Shown: positions 8,415 to 16,822, counted from the stretch's first letter. The stretch: DNA of 64,000 nt from UBA7672 sp047601145 (GCA_047601145.1 JASGJW010000003.1:620001-684000), one strand, 5' to 3'. Program-made: numbers and translations. Notes: generated by a model from the letters alone, not told the origin.

Positions 8415-9455
8415 TTATCCGTTGTGGTCTTCGTACTTCTTGGCGAGCTCTTCGATGTTCTCCGGCGGCCAGGACGGAACGTCCATGCCGAGGTGGAGCC
8501 CCATCGAGGCGAGCACTTCCTTGATCTCGTTGAGCGACTTGCGGCCGAAGTTCGGGGTACGGAGCATTTCCGCTTCCGACTTCTGGATGAGGTCGCCGAT
8601 GTAGACGATGTTGTCGTTGCGCAGGCAGTTGGCCGAACGCACCGAGAGCTCCAACTCGTCGACCTTCTTGAGCAGCACCGGGTTGAAGCCCAGGTCCGGC
8701 TCATCGTCGGCGGCCGACGCGGCGACCGGCTCGTCGAAGGTGATGAGGAGTTGCAGCTGGTCCTGCAGGATGCGCGCGGCGTAGGCCACGGCGTTTTCCG
8801 GCGTGACCGAACCGTCGGTCTGAACTTCCAGCGTCAGCTTGTCGTAGTCGAGCACCTGACCGGCGCGGGTGTCTTCAACGAACACGCCAACGCGCTCGAC
8901 CGGCGAGAAGATCGAGTCGATCGGGATGTAGCCGAGCGGAGCGTCATCCGGACGGTTGCGGTCGGCCGGGACATAGCCCTTGCCGGTGGCGACAGTAAAT
9001 TCCATCCGCACTTCCGAACCTTCGTCCAGATGGCAAATGATGTGGTCGGGGTTCAGGATCTCGATGTCCGAGGACGTCTCGATCTGGCCGGCGCGGATCG
9101 GACCGCCGCCCGACGCCTTCAGCGTCATGCGCTTCGGCGTGTCGGAGACCATGCGGATCGCGACGCGCTTGAGGTTGAGGACGATGTCCGTGACGTCTTC
9201 GCGGACGCCCGGGATCGAGGAGAACTCGTGCACCACACCGTCGATCTGGACGCCGGTGATAGCCGCGCCCTGGAGCGAGGACAGGAGAACGCGGCGAAGC
9301 GCGTTGCCGAGGGTCGTGCCGAAGCCGCGCTCGAGCGGCTCGATCACGAGCTTCGCTTTACGCGCTGCGTCCCGATCATGCTCCACAACCGGACGGTTGG
9401 GGCGGATCAGGTCTTTCCAGTTTTTGTCGTTCACTGAACCGGCGGGTTGCGCCAT
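8415..9455 (-). CDS. rpoA: RNA polymerase alpha subunit
   Basis: The alpha subunit nucleates RNA polymerase assembly and contacts upstream promoter DNA and activators. The 346-residue protein has the N-terminal dimerization domain to about residue 240 (FVIEPLERGFGTTLGNALRRVLLSS-type core; GYIPIDSIFSPV). After an Ala/Asp linker comes the C-terminal domain with its DNA-binding helices (CLRNDNIVYIGDLIQ, TPNFGRKSLNEI). It is about 17 residues longer than E. coli RpoA, mainly in the N-terminal lead and tail. It lies between rpsK (45 bases) and rplQ (29 bases). Confidence 0.98.
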   Translation of the reverse strand: MAQPAGSVNDKNWKDLIRPNRPVVEHDRDAARKAKLVIEPLERGFGTTLGNALRRVLLSSLQGAAITGVQIDGVVHEFSSIPGVREDVTDIVLNLKRVAIRMVSDTPKRMTLKASGGGPIRAGQIETSSDIEILNPDHIICHLDEGSEVRMEFTVATGKGYVPADRNRPDDAPLGYIPIDSIFSPVERVGVFVEDTRAGQVLDYDKLTLEVQTDGSVTPENAVAYAARILQDQLQLLITFDEPVAASAADDEPDLGFNPVLLKKVDELELSVRSANCLRNDNIVYIGDLIQKSEAEMLRTPNFGRKSLNEIKEVLASMGLHLGMDVPSWPPENIEELAKKYEDHNG

Positions 9456-9500
9456 GGGTTTAGCCTCTCAGTAGATCCTGACCGAAACGAGGGACGCGCC

Positions 9501-9911
9501 TTAGACGCGGCGGCGTTTCGGCGGGCGGCAGCCGTTGTGCGGAACGGATGTCGTGTCGTGGATGGTCGTGACGGTGAAGCCGACGGCCTGCAGGGCGCGC
9601 AGCGCCGACTCGCGGCCCGAACCCGGACCGTGGACGAGAACTTCCAGCGTCTTCACGCCATGCTCTTGCGCTTTCTTGCCGGCGTCTTCCGCGGCGACCT
9701 GCGCGGCGTACGGCGTCGACTTGCGCGAACCCTTGAAGCCCATCGAGCCAGCCGACGACCAGGAGATCGTGTTGCCTTGGGCGTCGGTGATCGTGATGAT
9801 CGTGTTGTTGAAGGACGCGTTCACGTGGGCGACGCCCGACGCGATGTTCTTGCGTTCCCGTTTCTTGACCCGGCCTTTGTCGCCGGCTGCAGCAGTCGCT
9901 TCGCGAGCCAT
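9501..9911 (-). CDS. rpsK: 30S ribosomal protein S11
   Basis: S11 lies on the platform of the small subunit near the mRNA exit. The 136-residue protein carries GVAHVNASFNNTIITITD, SAGSMGFKGSRKSTPYAAQ and the C-terminal DTTSVPHNGCRPPKRRRV, all diagnostic. A short Ala/Lys/Arg-rich N terminus adds a few residues relative to E. coli. It starts 8 bases after the rpsM stop. Confidence 0.97.
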   Translation of the reverse strand: MAREATAAAGDKGRVKKRERKNIASGVAHVNASFNNTIITITDAQGNTISWSSAGSMGFKGSRKSTPYAAQVAAEDAGKKAQEHGVKTLEVLVHGPGSGRESALRALQAVGFTVTTIHDTTSVPHNGCRPPKRRRV

Positions 9912-9919
9912 GGTCTATC

Positions 9920-10288
9920 CTACTTCTTCTTGCCGGCGATGGCCTTAGCGGGGCCTTTGCGCGTGCGGGCGTTGGTGTGGGTGCGCTGGCCGCGGACCGG
10001 CAGGCCCTTGCGGTGACGGAGGCCGCGGTAGCAGCCGAGGTCCATCAGGCGTTTGATGTTCATCGCGACTTCGCGGCGGAGGTCACCCTCGACCAGGTAG
10101 TCGGCGTCGATCGTTTCGCGGATCTTGAGGACTTCAGCGTCCGTCAGCTGGTTCACGCGGCGGGCGGCCTCGATGCCGAGCTTGCCGGTGATTTCCTTGG
10201 CTTTGGCCGGGCCAATGCCGTGAATGTAGGTCAGGGCGACTTCGACGCGCTTGGCGGTCGGAAGGTTTACGCCGGCGATACGGGCCAA
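9920..10288 (-). CDS. rpsM: 30S ribosomal protein S13 (TTG start)
   Basis: S13 is in the head of the small subunit and forms bridges to the 50S subunit and P-site tRNA. The frame is open well upstream, but family homology begins exactly at ARIAGVNLPTAKR, one codon after a TTG. AGGAGAGG lies a few bases before that TTG, so the start is taken there, giving the usual 122 residues. YIHGIGPAKAKEI, RRLMDLGCYRGLRHRKGLPVRGQRT-like segments and the Lys-rich end confirm identity. It is the first gene after the internal alpha-operon promoter. Confidence 0.95.
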   Translation of the reverse strand: MARIAGVNLPTAKRVEVALTYIHGIGPAKAKEITGKLGIEAARRVNQLTDAEVLKIRETIDADYLVEGDLRREVAMNIKRLMDLGCYRGLRHRKGLPVRGQRTHTNARTRKGPAKAIAGKKK

Positions 10289-10425
10289 TTGCCTCTCCTG
10301 AACGTCCGCCGGATCCCTCGGGATACGGCCTTGAAAACTCTGCCGAAATGCGTGCGCGACGGGACGACGCAGCGCTGCGCCCTGAAAGGCGCGGCGAACC
10401 ATCGGGCCCATCGCGGAAGCCGCCA

Positions 10426-10453
10426 CTTATATGAGGCGAACTTCTGCCGTCAA
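10426..10453 (-). promoter_or_regulatory. Sigma-70-type promoter for rpsM-rpsK-rpoA-rplQ
   Basis: Reading the minus strand, TTGACG (10448-10453) and TATAAG (10426-10431) are separated by 16 bases in the adk-rpsM spacer. Transcription would start near 10419, giving a leader of about 130 bases before rpsM. The rest of the 233-base spacer between adk and rpsM holds a GC-rich imperfect hairpin near the adk stop and nothing else recognizable. Confidence 0.65.
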
Positions 10454-10521
10454 CCGCTTATTTCCTTTTCGTTTTCAGTCCCTCCGGGGCCAGCAAGCGG
10501 CGTCTCTGGGCCCGGATTCCT

Positions 10522-11103
10522 TTAGGCTTTTTTCGAGCCAGCCTTGTCGAGAATGCCGGCGATGGATGCCGACACCTGCTCAACGGAGGCCATGCCGTCG
10601 ATTTCGGTCAATTTGCCCTGCCCCTTGTAGACTTCGACCAGGGGGGCGGTCTGGGTGTTGTAGGCGACAAGGCGCTTCTTGAAGGCTTCCGGATTGTCGT
10701 CGGCGCGGCCTTCGGCCTCGAAACGCTTGGTGACGCGGGCGATCAGAGCGGCCTCGTCCACCTTCAGGCGGATCACCGAGTCGACTTGTCGGCCTCGCCC
10801 AGCGAGGGAATCATCCAGAGCCTTGGCCTGGGGAATCGTCCGCGGGAAACCGTCGAAGATGAAGCCGGTAGCTTTCGGGTTCTTGTCGAGCTGTTCCTCG
10901 ATCAGGGCGATCACGATCTCATCCGAGACCAGCGCACCCGAATCCATGATCGCAGCGACCTTCTTGCCGAGGTCCGATCCTGAGGAACGCGCAGCACGCA
11001 GCATGTCGCCCGTCGACAGCTGAACGAAACCACGTTCAGTGACGAGCTTCTTTGCCTGGGTTCCCTTGCCCGCCGCGGGCGGGCCGAACAGGATCAGGTT
11101 CAC
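10522..11103 (-). CDS. adk: Adenylate kinase (short-lid form)
   Basis: Catalyses ATP + AMP to two ADP in the cytoplasm. The 193-residue protein starts with the P-loop GPPAAGKGT (residues 7-15). It has the AMP-binding LSTGDMLRAA, the GFIFDGFPRTIPQA core and the LID arginines. The LID is short with no Cys4 zinc knuckle, typical of proteobacterial short adenylate kinases. The ATG overlaps the secY stop by four bases. The secY-adk-rpsM order is usual for the spc/alpha junction. Confidence 0.97.
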   Translation of the reverse strand: MNLILFGPPAAGKGTQAKKLVTERGFVQLSTGDMLRAARSSGSDLGKKVAAIMDSGALVSDEIVIALIEEQLDKNPKATGFIFDGFPRTIPQAKALDDSLAGRGRQVDSVIRLKVDEAALIARVTKRFEAEGRADDNPEAFKKRLVAYNTQTAPLVEVYKGQGKLTEIDGMASVEQVSASIAGILDKAGSKKA

Positions 11104-12482
11104 TTCTTCTTGCCCCCCAACCGAGCCTTCTTGATCATGCCCTCATACTGGTGGCCGATCAGGTGCGACTGGATCTGAGCGACAGTGTCCATCGTCACGG
11201 ACACGACAATCAGGATCGATGTGCCGCCCACATAGAACTTGGTCCCGATGCCTCCGAACGCGTTCGGATTCCGCAGAATCTCCGGCAGCACGCAGACCGC
11301 GGCGATGTAGAGCGAGCCGATGACGGTGAGGCGCGTGAGAACGTAGTCGAGGTGTTCGGCCGTGCGCTTGCCGGGGCGATAGCCCGGGATGAAGCCGCCA
11401 TACTTGCGCAGGTTCTCCGCCGTCTCTTCCGGGTTGAACACGATCGACGTGTAGAAGAAGCAGAAGAAGATGATCAGCGCCGCATAGAGCAGGATGTATA
11501 GCGGCTGGCCGTGGCCGAGATAGGCGTTGATGAAGCCGAGCGTCTCGCCCCACCAGCCGGCCTGTGCGGCGACGCCCTGCGTGTTGTTGAAGCTGGCCAG
11601 CGTTTGCGGGAGCATCAGGAGCGACGAGGCGAAGATCGGCGGGATGACGCCGGCCGAGTTCACCTTCAGCGGCAGGAACGACGATTCGCCGCCGACCATC
11701 CGGTTGCCTTGCTGGCGCTTCGGATACTGGATCAGCAGGCGCCGCTGCGACCGCTCGATGAAGACGATGAACAATACCATAGCGATCGCGAGAGCGATAA
11801 CCGCCAGGACGACCGTGTATTCCAGGGTGCGCTGATAGAGCTGCGACCATGTCTGCACGATGTAGTTCGGCAGTTCGGCGACGATGCCGGAGAAGATGAT
11901 CAGCGAGATGCCGTTGCCAACGCCACGCGCGGTGATCTGTTCACCCAGCCACATCAGGAAGACGGTGCCGCCCACAAGGGTCACGACCGTCGATGTCATG
12001 AAGTAGATGCCCGGGTCCAGCGCCATCGCCTGGCCGTTGCTCTGCACGGTGTTGAGCGCGACAGCGACGCCATAAGCCTGCGCAATCGCGAGCACCACAG
12101 TGAGATAGCGGGTGTACTGGTTCAGCTGCTTGCGGCCCGCTTCGCCTTCCTTCTTCAGTCGCTCAAGCGCCGGAACGGCCGTGCCGAGAATCTGCACGAT
12201 GATGGAAGCCGAGATGTACGGCATCACGTTGAGGGCGAAGATCGCCATCCGCTCGACGGCGCCGCCGGAGAACGTGTTCCACATGCCGAGGATGCCCTCG
12301 GACAGCTGGCCGAAGGCCATCTTGTATTGTGCGGTATCGATGCCGGGGATCGGGATCTGGCAGCCGATGCGGTAAACGACCAGCGCGATCAGTGTGAACC
12401 AGATGCGGGCCTGCAGCTCCTTCGCCTTGCCGAAGGTGGAGAAGGAAATGTTGCGAGCTAGCTGCTCGGCTGCGGATACCAT
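11100..12482 (-). CDS. secY: Preprotein translocase subunit SecY
   Basis: SecY is the ten-helix channel of the Sec translocon. The 460-residue protein shows the N-terminal amphipathic ARNISFSTFGKAKELQARIWFT, the plug region GMWNTFSGGAVERM, and the loops EQITARGVGNGIS, YPKRQQGNRM and GFIPGYRPGKRTAEHLDYVL, which bind ribosomes and SecA. SecE is encoded about 30 kb away in this window. secY follows rplO after a 91-base spacer that carries a hairpin, and it is coupled to adk. Confidence 0.98.
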   Translation of the reverse strand: MVSAAEQLARNISFSTFGKAKELQARIWFTLIALVVYRIGCQIPIPGIDTAQYKMAFGQLSEGILGMWNTFSGGAVERMAIFALNVMPYISASIIVQILGTAVPALERLKKEGEAGRKQLNQYTRYLTVVLAIAQAYGVAVALNTVQSNGQAMALDPGIYFMTSTVVTLVGGTVFLMWLGEQITARGVGNGISLIIFSGIVAELPNYIVQTWSQLYQRTLEYTVVLAVIALAIAMVLFIVFIERSQRRLLIQYPKRQQGNRMVGGESSFLPLKVNSAGVIPPIFASSLLMLPQTLASFNNTQGVAAQAGWWGETLGFINAYLGHGQPLYILLYAALIIFFCFFYTSIVFNPEETAENLRKYGGFIPGYRPGKRTAEHLDYVLTRLTVIGSLYIAAVCVLPEILRNPNAFGGIGTKFYVGGTSILIVVSVTMDTVAQIQSHLIGHQYEGMIKKARLGGKKK

Positions 12483-12549
12483 CTAAGCCCGCCTCCCAGA
12501 ACGCGTATTCCGGACGCCGACCGAATGGTCGAGCCCGGACACACGGAAC

Positions 12550-12573
12550 GCCTGCCCCGATACCGGGACAGGC
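12550..12573 (-). other. RNA hairpin directly after the rplO stop
   Basis: Read as minus-strand RNA, GCCUG-U-CCCG / CGGG-G-CAGGC forms an uninterrupted ten-pair stem with one U-G wobble and a four-base loop. It abuts the rplO stop and lacks a U-tract, so it looks like a stabilizing or insulating element before secY rather than a full terminator. Apart from it I see nothing in the rplO-secY spacer. Confidence 0.5.
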
Positions 12574-13056
12574 CTACTCGGCAGCCTCAGCGGCAGCCGG
12601 CTTCGTCACAGTAACCTTGCCGCCAGCTTTTTCCACCGCGTCGATAGCGGCTTTGGAGGCTCCGTACACGACCAGCTCAACTTTGGACTTGAGCTCGCCC
12701 TTTGCAAGGAGGCGGACGCCGTCCTTGGTGCGGCGCAGCACGCCGGCAGCCTTCAGGGCTTCAGCATCGATCGGCTTCTTGGCGTCGAGTTTGCCCGCCT
12801 TCACGAACTCCTCGATCTTGCCAATGTTCACTTCGGCATAGGACGAGGCCTTGTGGGGCGTGAAGCCGCGCTTCGGCAGGCGCATGTAGATCGGCATCTG
12901 GCCGCCTTCGAAGCCGTTGATGGCCACGCCGCGACGGGACTTCTGGCCTTTGACGCCGCGTCCACCGGTCTTGCCCTTGCCCGAGCCGACGCCCAGGCCG
13001 ACGCGAATCCGCTTCTTGCGGGCGCCTGTGTTGTCGGAGATCTGGTTCAGTTTCAT
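12574..13056 (-). CDS. rplO: 50S ribosomal protein L15
   Basis: L15 is an early-to-middle 50S assembly protein reaching into the 23S rRNA core. The 160-residue protein has the extended basic N terminus (DNTGARKKRIRVGLGVGSGKGKTGGRGVKGQKSR-type, split here by function), the MPIYMRLPKRGF segment, and a globular C-terminal half ending in an Ala/Glu-rich tail. It follows rpmD by 44 bases and precedes secY. Confidence 0.97.
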   Translation of the reverse strand: MKLNQISDNTGARKKRIRVGLGVGSGKGKTGGRGVKGQKSRRGVAINGFEGGQMPIYMRLPKRGFTPHKASSYAEVNIGKIEEFVKAGKLDAKKPIDAEALKAAGVLRRTKDGVRLLAKGELKSKVELVVYGASKAAIDAVEKAGGKVTVTKPAAAEAAE

Positions 13057-13100
13057 CTTACGCTCCAGACTGACAGGCCCTCTCAGGCCATCAGCGAATT

Positions 13101-13289
13101 CTAGTCTTTCACGACTTCGACAAGGTGCGAGACCTTGGCGATCATGCCGCGAACCGAAGGCGTGTCCTCGAGCTCACGCTCGCGGGAGACCTTGTTGAGG
13201 CCGAGGCCGACCAGCGTCGCACGCTGCGAAGCTTCGCGGCGCTGCGGGCTCTTCACCTGCCTCACGCGGAGGGTTTTCTTGGCAGCCAT
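13101..13289 (-). CDS. rpmD: 50S ribosomal protein L30
   Basis: This is a 62-residue ferredoxin-like ribosomal protein of the large subunit, the expected length. TLRVRQVKSPQRREASQRATLVG at the start and the GLNKVSRERELEDTPSVRGMI centre match bacterial L30. It lies between rpsE (19 bases) and rplO, the normal spc order. Confidence 0.95.
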   Translation of the reverse strand: MAAKKTLRVRQVKSPQRREASQRATLVGLGLNKVSRERELEDTPSVRGMIAKVSHLVEVVKD

Positions 13290-13308
13290 TTCGACCGTCT
13301 CCTAAACC

Positions 13309-13932
13309 TTACGCCACTTCGGCGTTGCCCGAGCCGTCGGTACGGCGGGCGATGATGTCCTGCACCTTCAGGCCGCGCTTGGACGCGATCTGACGGGGCG
13401 AAGCCTGACGCTTGAGCGCGTCGACGGTGGCGCGAACCATGTTGTAGGGGTTCGACGAACCGGTCGATTTCGCCACGACGTCACGGATGCCGAGCACGTC
13501 GAAAACGGCGCGCATCGGACCGCCGGCGATCACGCCCGTACCGGCCGGAGCCGAACGCATGATAACCTTGCCAGCGCCCCAGCGGCCGTGGGTGTCGTGG
13601 TGCAGCGTGCGGCCTTCGCGCAGCGGCACGCGAACCATCGAACGCTTGGCTTCCTCGGTCGCCTTGCGGATCGCCTCGGGAACCTCGCGGGCCTTGCCGT
13701 GGCCGTAGCCAATGCGGCCCTTCTGGTCGCCGACGACCACGAGAGCAGCGAACGCAAAGTTCTTACCGCCCTTCACGACCTTCGCGACACGGTTGATCGC
13801 AACCAGCTTGTCGACGATTTCGGACTGTTCGCGGTCATCACCGCCGCCTTCGCGGTTGCGACGGCCACGGCCACGCTCGCCGCGTTCACCGCCGCGCTCG
13901 CCCCGTTCACCACGTTCGCCTTCACGCGCCAT
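13309..13932 (-). CDS. rpsE: 30S ribosomal protein S5 with Gly-Glu-Arg repeat extension
   Basis: S5 controls decoding accuracy and lies at the mRNA entry. The conserved body starts near residue 39 (VDKLVAINRVAKVVKGGKNF) and includes GYGHGKAREVPEAI and the C-terminal RATVDALKRQ. Before it is a disordered extension of about 38 residues built from repeats of the triplet Gly-Glu-Arg and of Arg-Gly. Short basic or acidic S5 extensions are common in alphaproteobacteria, but this one is strikingly periodic. Total length is 207 residues, against about 167 in E. coli. Confidence 0.97.
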   Translation of the reverse strand: MAREGERGERGERGGERGERGRGRRNREGGGDDREQSEIVDKLVAINRVAKVVKGGKNFAFAALVVVGDQKGRIGYGHGKAREVPEAIRKATEEAKRSMVRVPLREGRTLHHDTHGRWGAGKVIMRSAPAGTGVIAGGPMRAVFDVLGIRDVVAKSTGSSNPYNMVRATVDALKRQASPRQIASKRGLKVQDIIARRTDGSGNAEVA

Positions 13933-13942
13933 TCGCGTCTCC

Positions 13943-14296
13943 TCAGAATTTCAGACCGCCCTCGCGGGCGGCATCGGCCAGCGCTTTCACGCGGCCATGG
14001 AACAGGAAGCCGCCGCGGTCGAACACCACGTCGGTGACGCCAGCCTTCTTGGCGCGCTCGGCGATAAGCTTGCCCACCGCAGTCGCGTCTTGAGACTTGG
14101 TGCCGCCCTTGAAGTCTTTTTCCATCGTGGAGGCAGCGGCCACCGTGACGCCCTTGGAGTCGTCGATGAGCTGCACCGAGATGTGCTTGGTCGAACGGTT
14201 GACCGACAGGCGCGGCTTGCCGTCGGCAACCTGGCGAAGCTTCGTGCGGACGCGCTGGGCGCGGCGGGCGAAGGTTTTGTGCGAATGGACGGCCAT
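13943..14296 (-). CDS. rplR: 50S ribosomal protein L18
   Basis: L18 brings 5S rRNA into the large subunit with L5. The 117-residue protein has the basic start (FARRAQRVRTKLRQVADGKPRL), the VNRSTKHISVQLIDDSKGVTV strand pair, and the C-terminal VVFDRGGFLFHGRVKALADAAREGG-type helix. It is 10 bases before rpsE and 3 bases after rplF, typical tight packing. Confidence 0.97.
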   Translation of the reverse strand: MAVHSHKTFARRAQRVRTKLRQVADGKPRLSVNRSTKHISVQLIDDSKGVTVAAASTMEKDFKGGTKSQDATAVGKLIAERAKKAGVTDVVFDRGGFLFHGRVKALADAAREGGLKF

Positions 14297-14299
14297 GAC

Positions 14300-14836
14300 T
14301 TACTTCTTCTTGCCTTCCTTGCGGCGGACGTACTCACCCACCTTGCGAACGCCTTTGCCCTTGTAAGGCTCGGGCGGACGCCAGCTGCGGATTTCGGCCG
14401 CGACCTGTCCGACCGTCTGCTTGTCGGCGCCGGAGATCTTGATCTCGGTCGGCTTGGCCGACGCGAAGGTGATGCCGGCGGGCGCCTTGTAGACGACCGG
14501 GTGCGAGTAACCGAGCGACAGTTCGAGGTCCTTGCCCTTCATAGCGGCGCGATAACCGACGCCGACGAGTTCGAGGTCCTTGGTGAAGCCGGTGGTGACG
14601 CCGGTGATCATGTTCTGGATGTTGGCGCGAACCGTGCCCCACATCGCTTTCGACTTGCGCTCGTCCGGGTTGCGGGCCGTGATGGTGACTTCACCATTCT
14701 CGACCTTGACGCCGACCTCGTCGGACAGAGCCATCTTGAGCTCGCCCTTCGGGCCTTTGACGGAGACCTGGCCGGACGCGACCTTGATGTCGACGCCCTT
14801 GACCGCTGCAATCGGTTTTTTTCCAACGCGCGACAT
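14300..14836 (-). CDS. rplF: 50S ribosomal protein L6
   Basis: L6 sits near the factor-binding centre of the 50S subunit and is made of two tandem folds of the same kind. The 178-residue protein begins MSRVGKKPIAAVKGVDI, the usual start. It contains the LVGVGYRAAMKGKDLELSLGYSHPV-type junction and ends in the conserved RSWRPPEPYKGKGVRKVGEYV followed by a Lys-rich tail. Confidence 0.97.
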   Translation of the reverse strand: MSRVGKKPIAAVKGVDIKVASGQVSVKGPKGELKMALSDEVGVKVENGEVTITARNPDERKSKAMWGTVRANIQNMITGVTTGFTKDLELVGVGYRAAMKGKDLELSLGYSHPVVYKAPAGITFASAKPTEIKISGADKQTVGQVAAEIRSWRPPEPYKGKGVRKVGEYVRRKEGKKK

Positions 14837-14838
14837 GA

Positions 14839-15234
14839 CTAGCTCACCCGGCAGAGGATTTCGCCGCCGACGTTCTGCGTGCGCGCCTCGGCGTCCGACA
14901 TCACGCCCTTCGGCGTGGACAGGACCGAGATGCCCAGGCCGTTGCGGACCAGCGGCAGGTCGCGGACAGCCGAGTAAACGCGGCGGCCCGGTTTCGAGAT
15001 ACGACGGATCTCCGAGATAACCGGAGCGCCATCATAGTATTTCAGCTCGATGTCGAGCTCCTTGCGGCCATCCTTCTCGACTTCGGTGAAGCCGCGGATG
15101 TAGCCCTCGCGCTGGAGCACTTCCAGCACGTGGAGACGGAGCTTCGACGCGGGCGATTGCACCGTGGAGCGGCCGCGACGCTGGGCGTTGCGGATACGCG
15201 TCAGGAGATCGCCGAGGGGATCGTTCATTTGCAT
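14839..15234 (-). CDS. rpsH: 30S ribosomal protein S8
   Basis: S8 binds the central domain of 16S rRNA and in E. coli is the repressor of the spc operon. The 131-residue protein starts NDPLGDLLTRIRNAQRRG after two possible Met codons two residues apart; the first gives the usual length. The C-terminal GLGISVLSTPKGVMSDAEA and GGEILCRVS are diagnostic. It is separated from rplF by 2 bases and from rpsN by 14. Confidence 0.97.
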   Translation of the reverse strand: MQMNDPLGDLLTRIRNAQRRGRSTVQSPASKLRLHVLEVLQREGYIRGFTEVEKDGRKELDIELKYYDGAPVISEIRRISKPGRRVYSAVRDLPLVRNGLGISVLSTPKGVMSDAEARTQNVGGEILCRVS

Positions 15235-15248
15235 TTTGTTGCCCTCCC

Positions 15249-15554
15249 CTACCAGCTCGACTTAACGAGGCCGGGGATCATTCCGTTTGCGCCGTAGTCA
15301 CGCAGCGCGATCCTGGACATCTTCAGCTTGCGATAATAGGCGCGCGGACGGCCCGAGATCTCGCAGCGGTTACGCACCCGGCTCGGAGCCGAGTTGCGCG
15401 GAAGCTTGGCCAGCTTCATGCGCGCGTCGAAACGGTCTTCCAGGGGAAGGCTTTCGTCGAGCGCAGTCGCTTTCAGCTCAGCACGTTTCTTCGCGTACTG
15501 TTCCACCAGGTGCTTCCGGCGGTTGTTCTTCTCGATGGAGCTTTTCTTAGCCAT
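15249..15554 (-). CDS. rpsN: 30S ribosomal protein S14 (zinc-free form)
   Basis: S14 completes the head of the 30S subunit. From the ATG at 15554 it has 101 residues, starting AKKSSIEKNNRRKHLVEQYA; the open frame upstream has no homology and is discarded. It is the long form without the CxxC zinc knuckle: only a single Cys is seen in RNRCEISGRPRAYYRK. The C terminus GANGMIPGLVKSSW is invariant-like. Confidence 0.96.
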   Translation of the reverse strand: MAKKSSIEKNNRRKHLVEQYAKKRAELKATALDESLPLEDRFDARMKLAKLPRNSAPSRVRNRCEISGRPRAYYRKLKMSRIALRDYGANGMIPGLVKSSW

Positions 15555-15574
15555 ATCGTTTTTCTCCAGCGCGC

Positions 15575-16132
15575 TTAAGCACGGAAGGGAAAGCCGAACT
15601 CCGTGAGGAGTGCTTTCGCTTCTTCGTTGGTGCGCGCCGTCGTGCACACAATGATGTCCATGCCCCAGACCGTCTCGATGTTGTCGTAGCTGATCTCCGG
15701 GAACACTGTGTGCTCCTTGAGACCCATCGCGAAGTTGCCGCGGCCATCGAACGACTTGCCGTTCAGGCCACGGAAATCCTTCACGCGGGGAAGGGCGATC
15801 GTGGTGAGGCGGTCGATGAATTCGTACATGCGCTCGCGGCGAAGAGTGACCTTCGCGCCGATCGTCATGCCGTCACGCAGCTTGAACGTGGCGATCGACT
15901 TGCGCGACTTCGTCTCGAGCGGCTTCTGGCCCGAGATCGCCGCGAGGTCGGCCATCGCCGAGCGGATCTTCTTGGAGTCGGCGACAGCTTCACCCACGCC
16001 CATGTTGATCACGACCTTGTCCAGCGACGGCACCTGCATGCCGTTCGTGTAGCCGAACTGCTTCGTCATCTTCTCGCGGATGCTCGCGTCGTACAGCGCG
16101 CGGAGGCGCGGCGTATAATTCTTATCAGCCAT
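15575..16132 (-). CDS. rplE: 50S ribosomal protein L5
   Basis: L5 carries 5S rRNA in the central protuberance and touches P-site tRNA. The 185-residue protein includes VPSLDKVVINMGVGEA, KSRKSIATFKLRDGMTIGAKVTLR-like strands, LPRVKDFRGLNGKSFDGRGN and FPEISYDN. Its start overlaps the rplX end by eight bases, suggesting coupled translation. Confidence 0.97.
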   Translation of the reverse strand: MADKNYTPRLRALYDASIREKMTKQFGYTNGMQVPSLDKVVINMGVGEAVADSKKIRSAMADLAAISGQKPLETKSRKSIATFKLRDGMTIGAKVTLRRERMYEFIDRLTTIALPRVKDFRGLNGKSFDGRGNFAMGLKEHTVFPEISYDNIETVWGMDIIVCTTARTNEEAKALLTEFGFPFRA

Positions 16133-16454
16133 CGATCGTCTCCCCGGAGCGTTTGGCGAAGCGCACCTTGCGGGACTTCTCTCCGGTTCCTTCAGTTTTG
16201 AAACCCACGCGCGTGGGCTTGCCCGACGTCGGATCGACGTGGGCCACGTTGGACACGTGGATCGGCGCTTCCGAGCGCTTGATCCCGCCTTGCGGGTCAG
16301 CCTGGCTCGGTTTCGTGTGGCGAACCTTGATGTTCACGCCCGACACGACGACGCGGTTTTCTTCCGGGAGCGACTTCAGGACTTCGCCCTTGCGGCCTTT
16401 GTCCTTGCCGGTGATCACGATCACCGTATCGCCTTTGCGAATGCGGGCGGCCAT
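16125..16454 (-). CDS. rplX: 50S ribosomal protein L24
   Basis: L24 starts assembly of the 50S subunit and lies beside the exit tunnel. The 109-residue protein has the KOW motif RIRKGDTVIVITGKDKGRKGEV near the N terminus, then KVRHTKPSQADPQGGI and VDPTSGKPTRVGF. Its ATG shares one base with the rplN stop (TAATG). Confidence 0.97.
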   Translation of the reverse strand: MAARIRKGDTVIVITGKDKGRKGEVLKSLPEENRVVVSGVNIKVRHTKPSQADPQGGIKRSEAPIHVSNVAHVDPTSGKPTRVGFKTEGTGEKSRKVRFAKRSGETIDG

Positions 16455-16822
16455 TACAGGACCTCCGGAGCGAGCGAGATGATCTTCATGTGGTTCTTGG
16501 CGCGCAGTTCGCGCGGAACCGGTCCGAAGATGCGGGTGCCGATCGGCTCGTTCTGGGCATTGACCAGGACGGCCGCGTTGGTGTCGAAGCGGATGACCGA
16601 GCCATCACGGCGCTGAAGGTCTTTCGAGATGCGCACGACGACCGCGCGCTTCACTTCGCCCTTCTTCACGCGGCCCTTCGGCGCGGCTTCCTTGACCGAC
16701 ACGACGATGACGTCGCCGATCGAGGCGTAGCGGCGCTTCGAGCCACCCAGCACCTTGATGCACTGGACGCGACGGGCGCCGGAGTTGTCGGCGACGTCGA
16801 GGTTTGTCTGCATCTGGATCAT
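16454..16822 (-). CDS. rplN: 50S ribosomal protein L14
   Basis: L14 lies at the subunit interface near the factor-binding site. The ATG at 16822 gives 122 residues, exactly the family length, starting MIQMQTNLDVADNSGARRV; it overlaps the rpsQ stop by four bases. KVLGGSKRRYASIGDVIVVSV and NEPIGTRIFGPVPRELR confirm identity. The upstream open frame is discarded. Confidence 0.97.
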   Translation of the reverse strand: MIQMQTNLDVADNSGARRVQCIKVLGGSKRRYASIGDVIVVSVKEAAPKGRVKKGEVKRAVVVRISKDLQRRDGSVIRFDTNAAVLVNAQNEPIGTRIFGPVPRELRAKNHMKIISLAPEVL

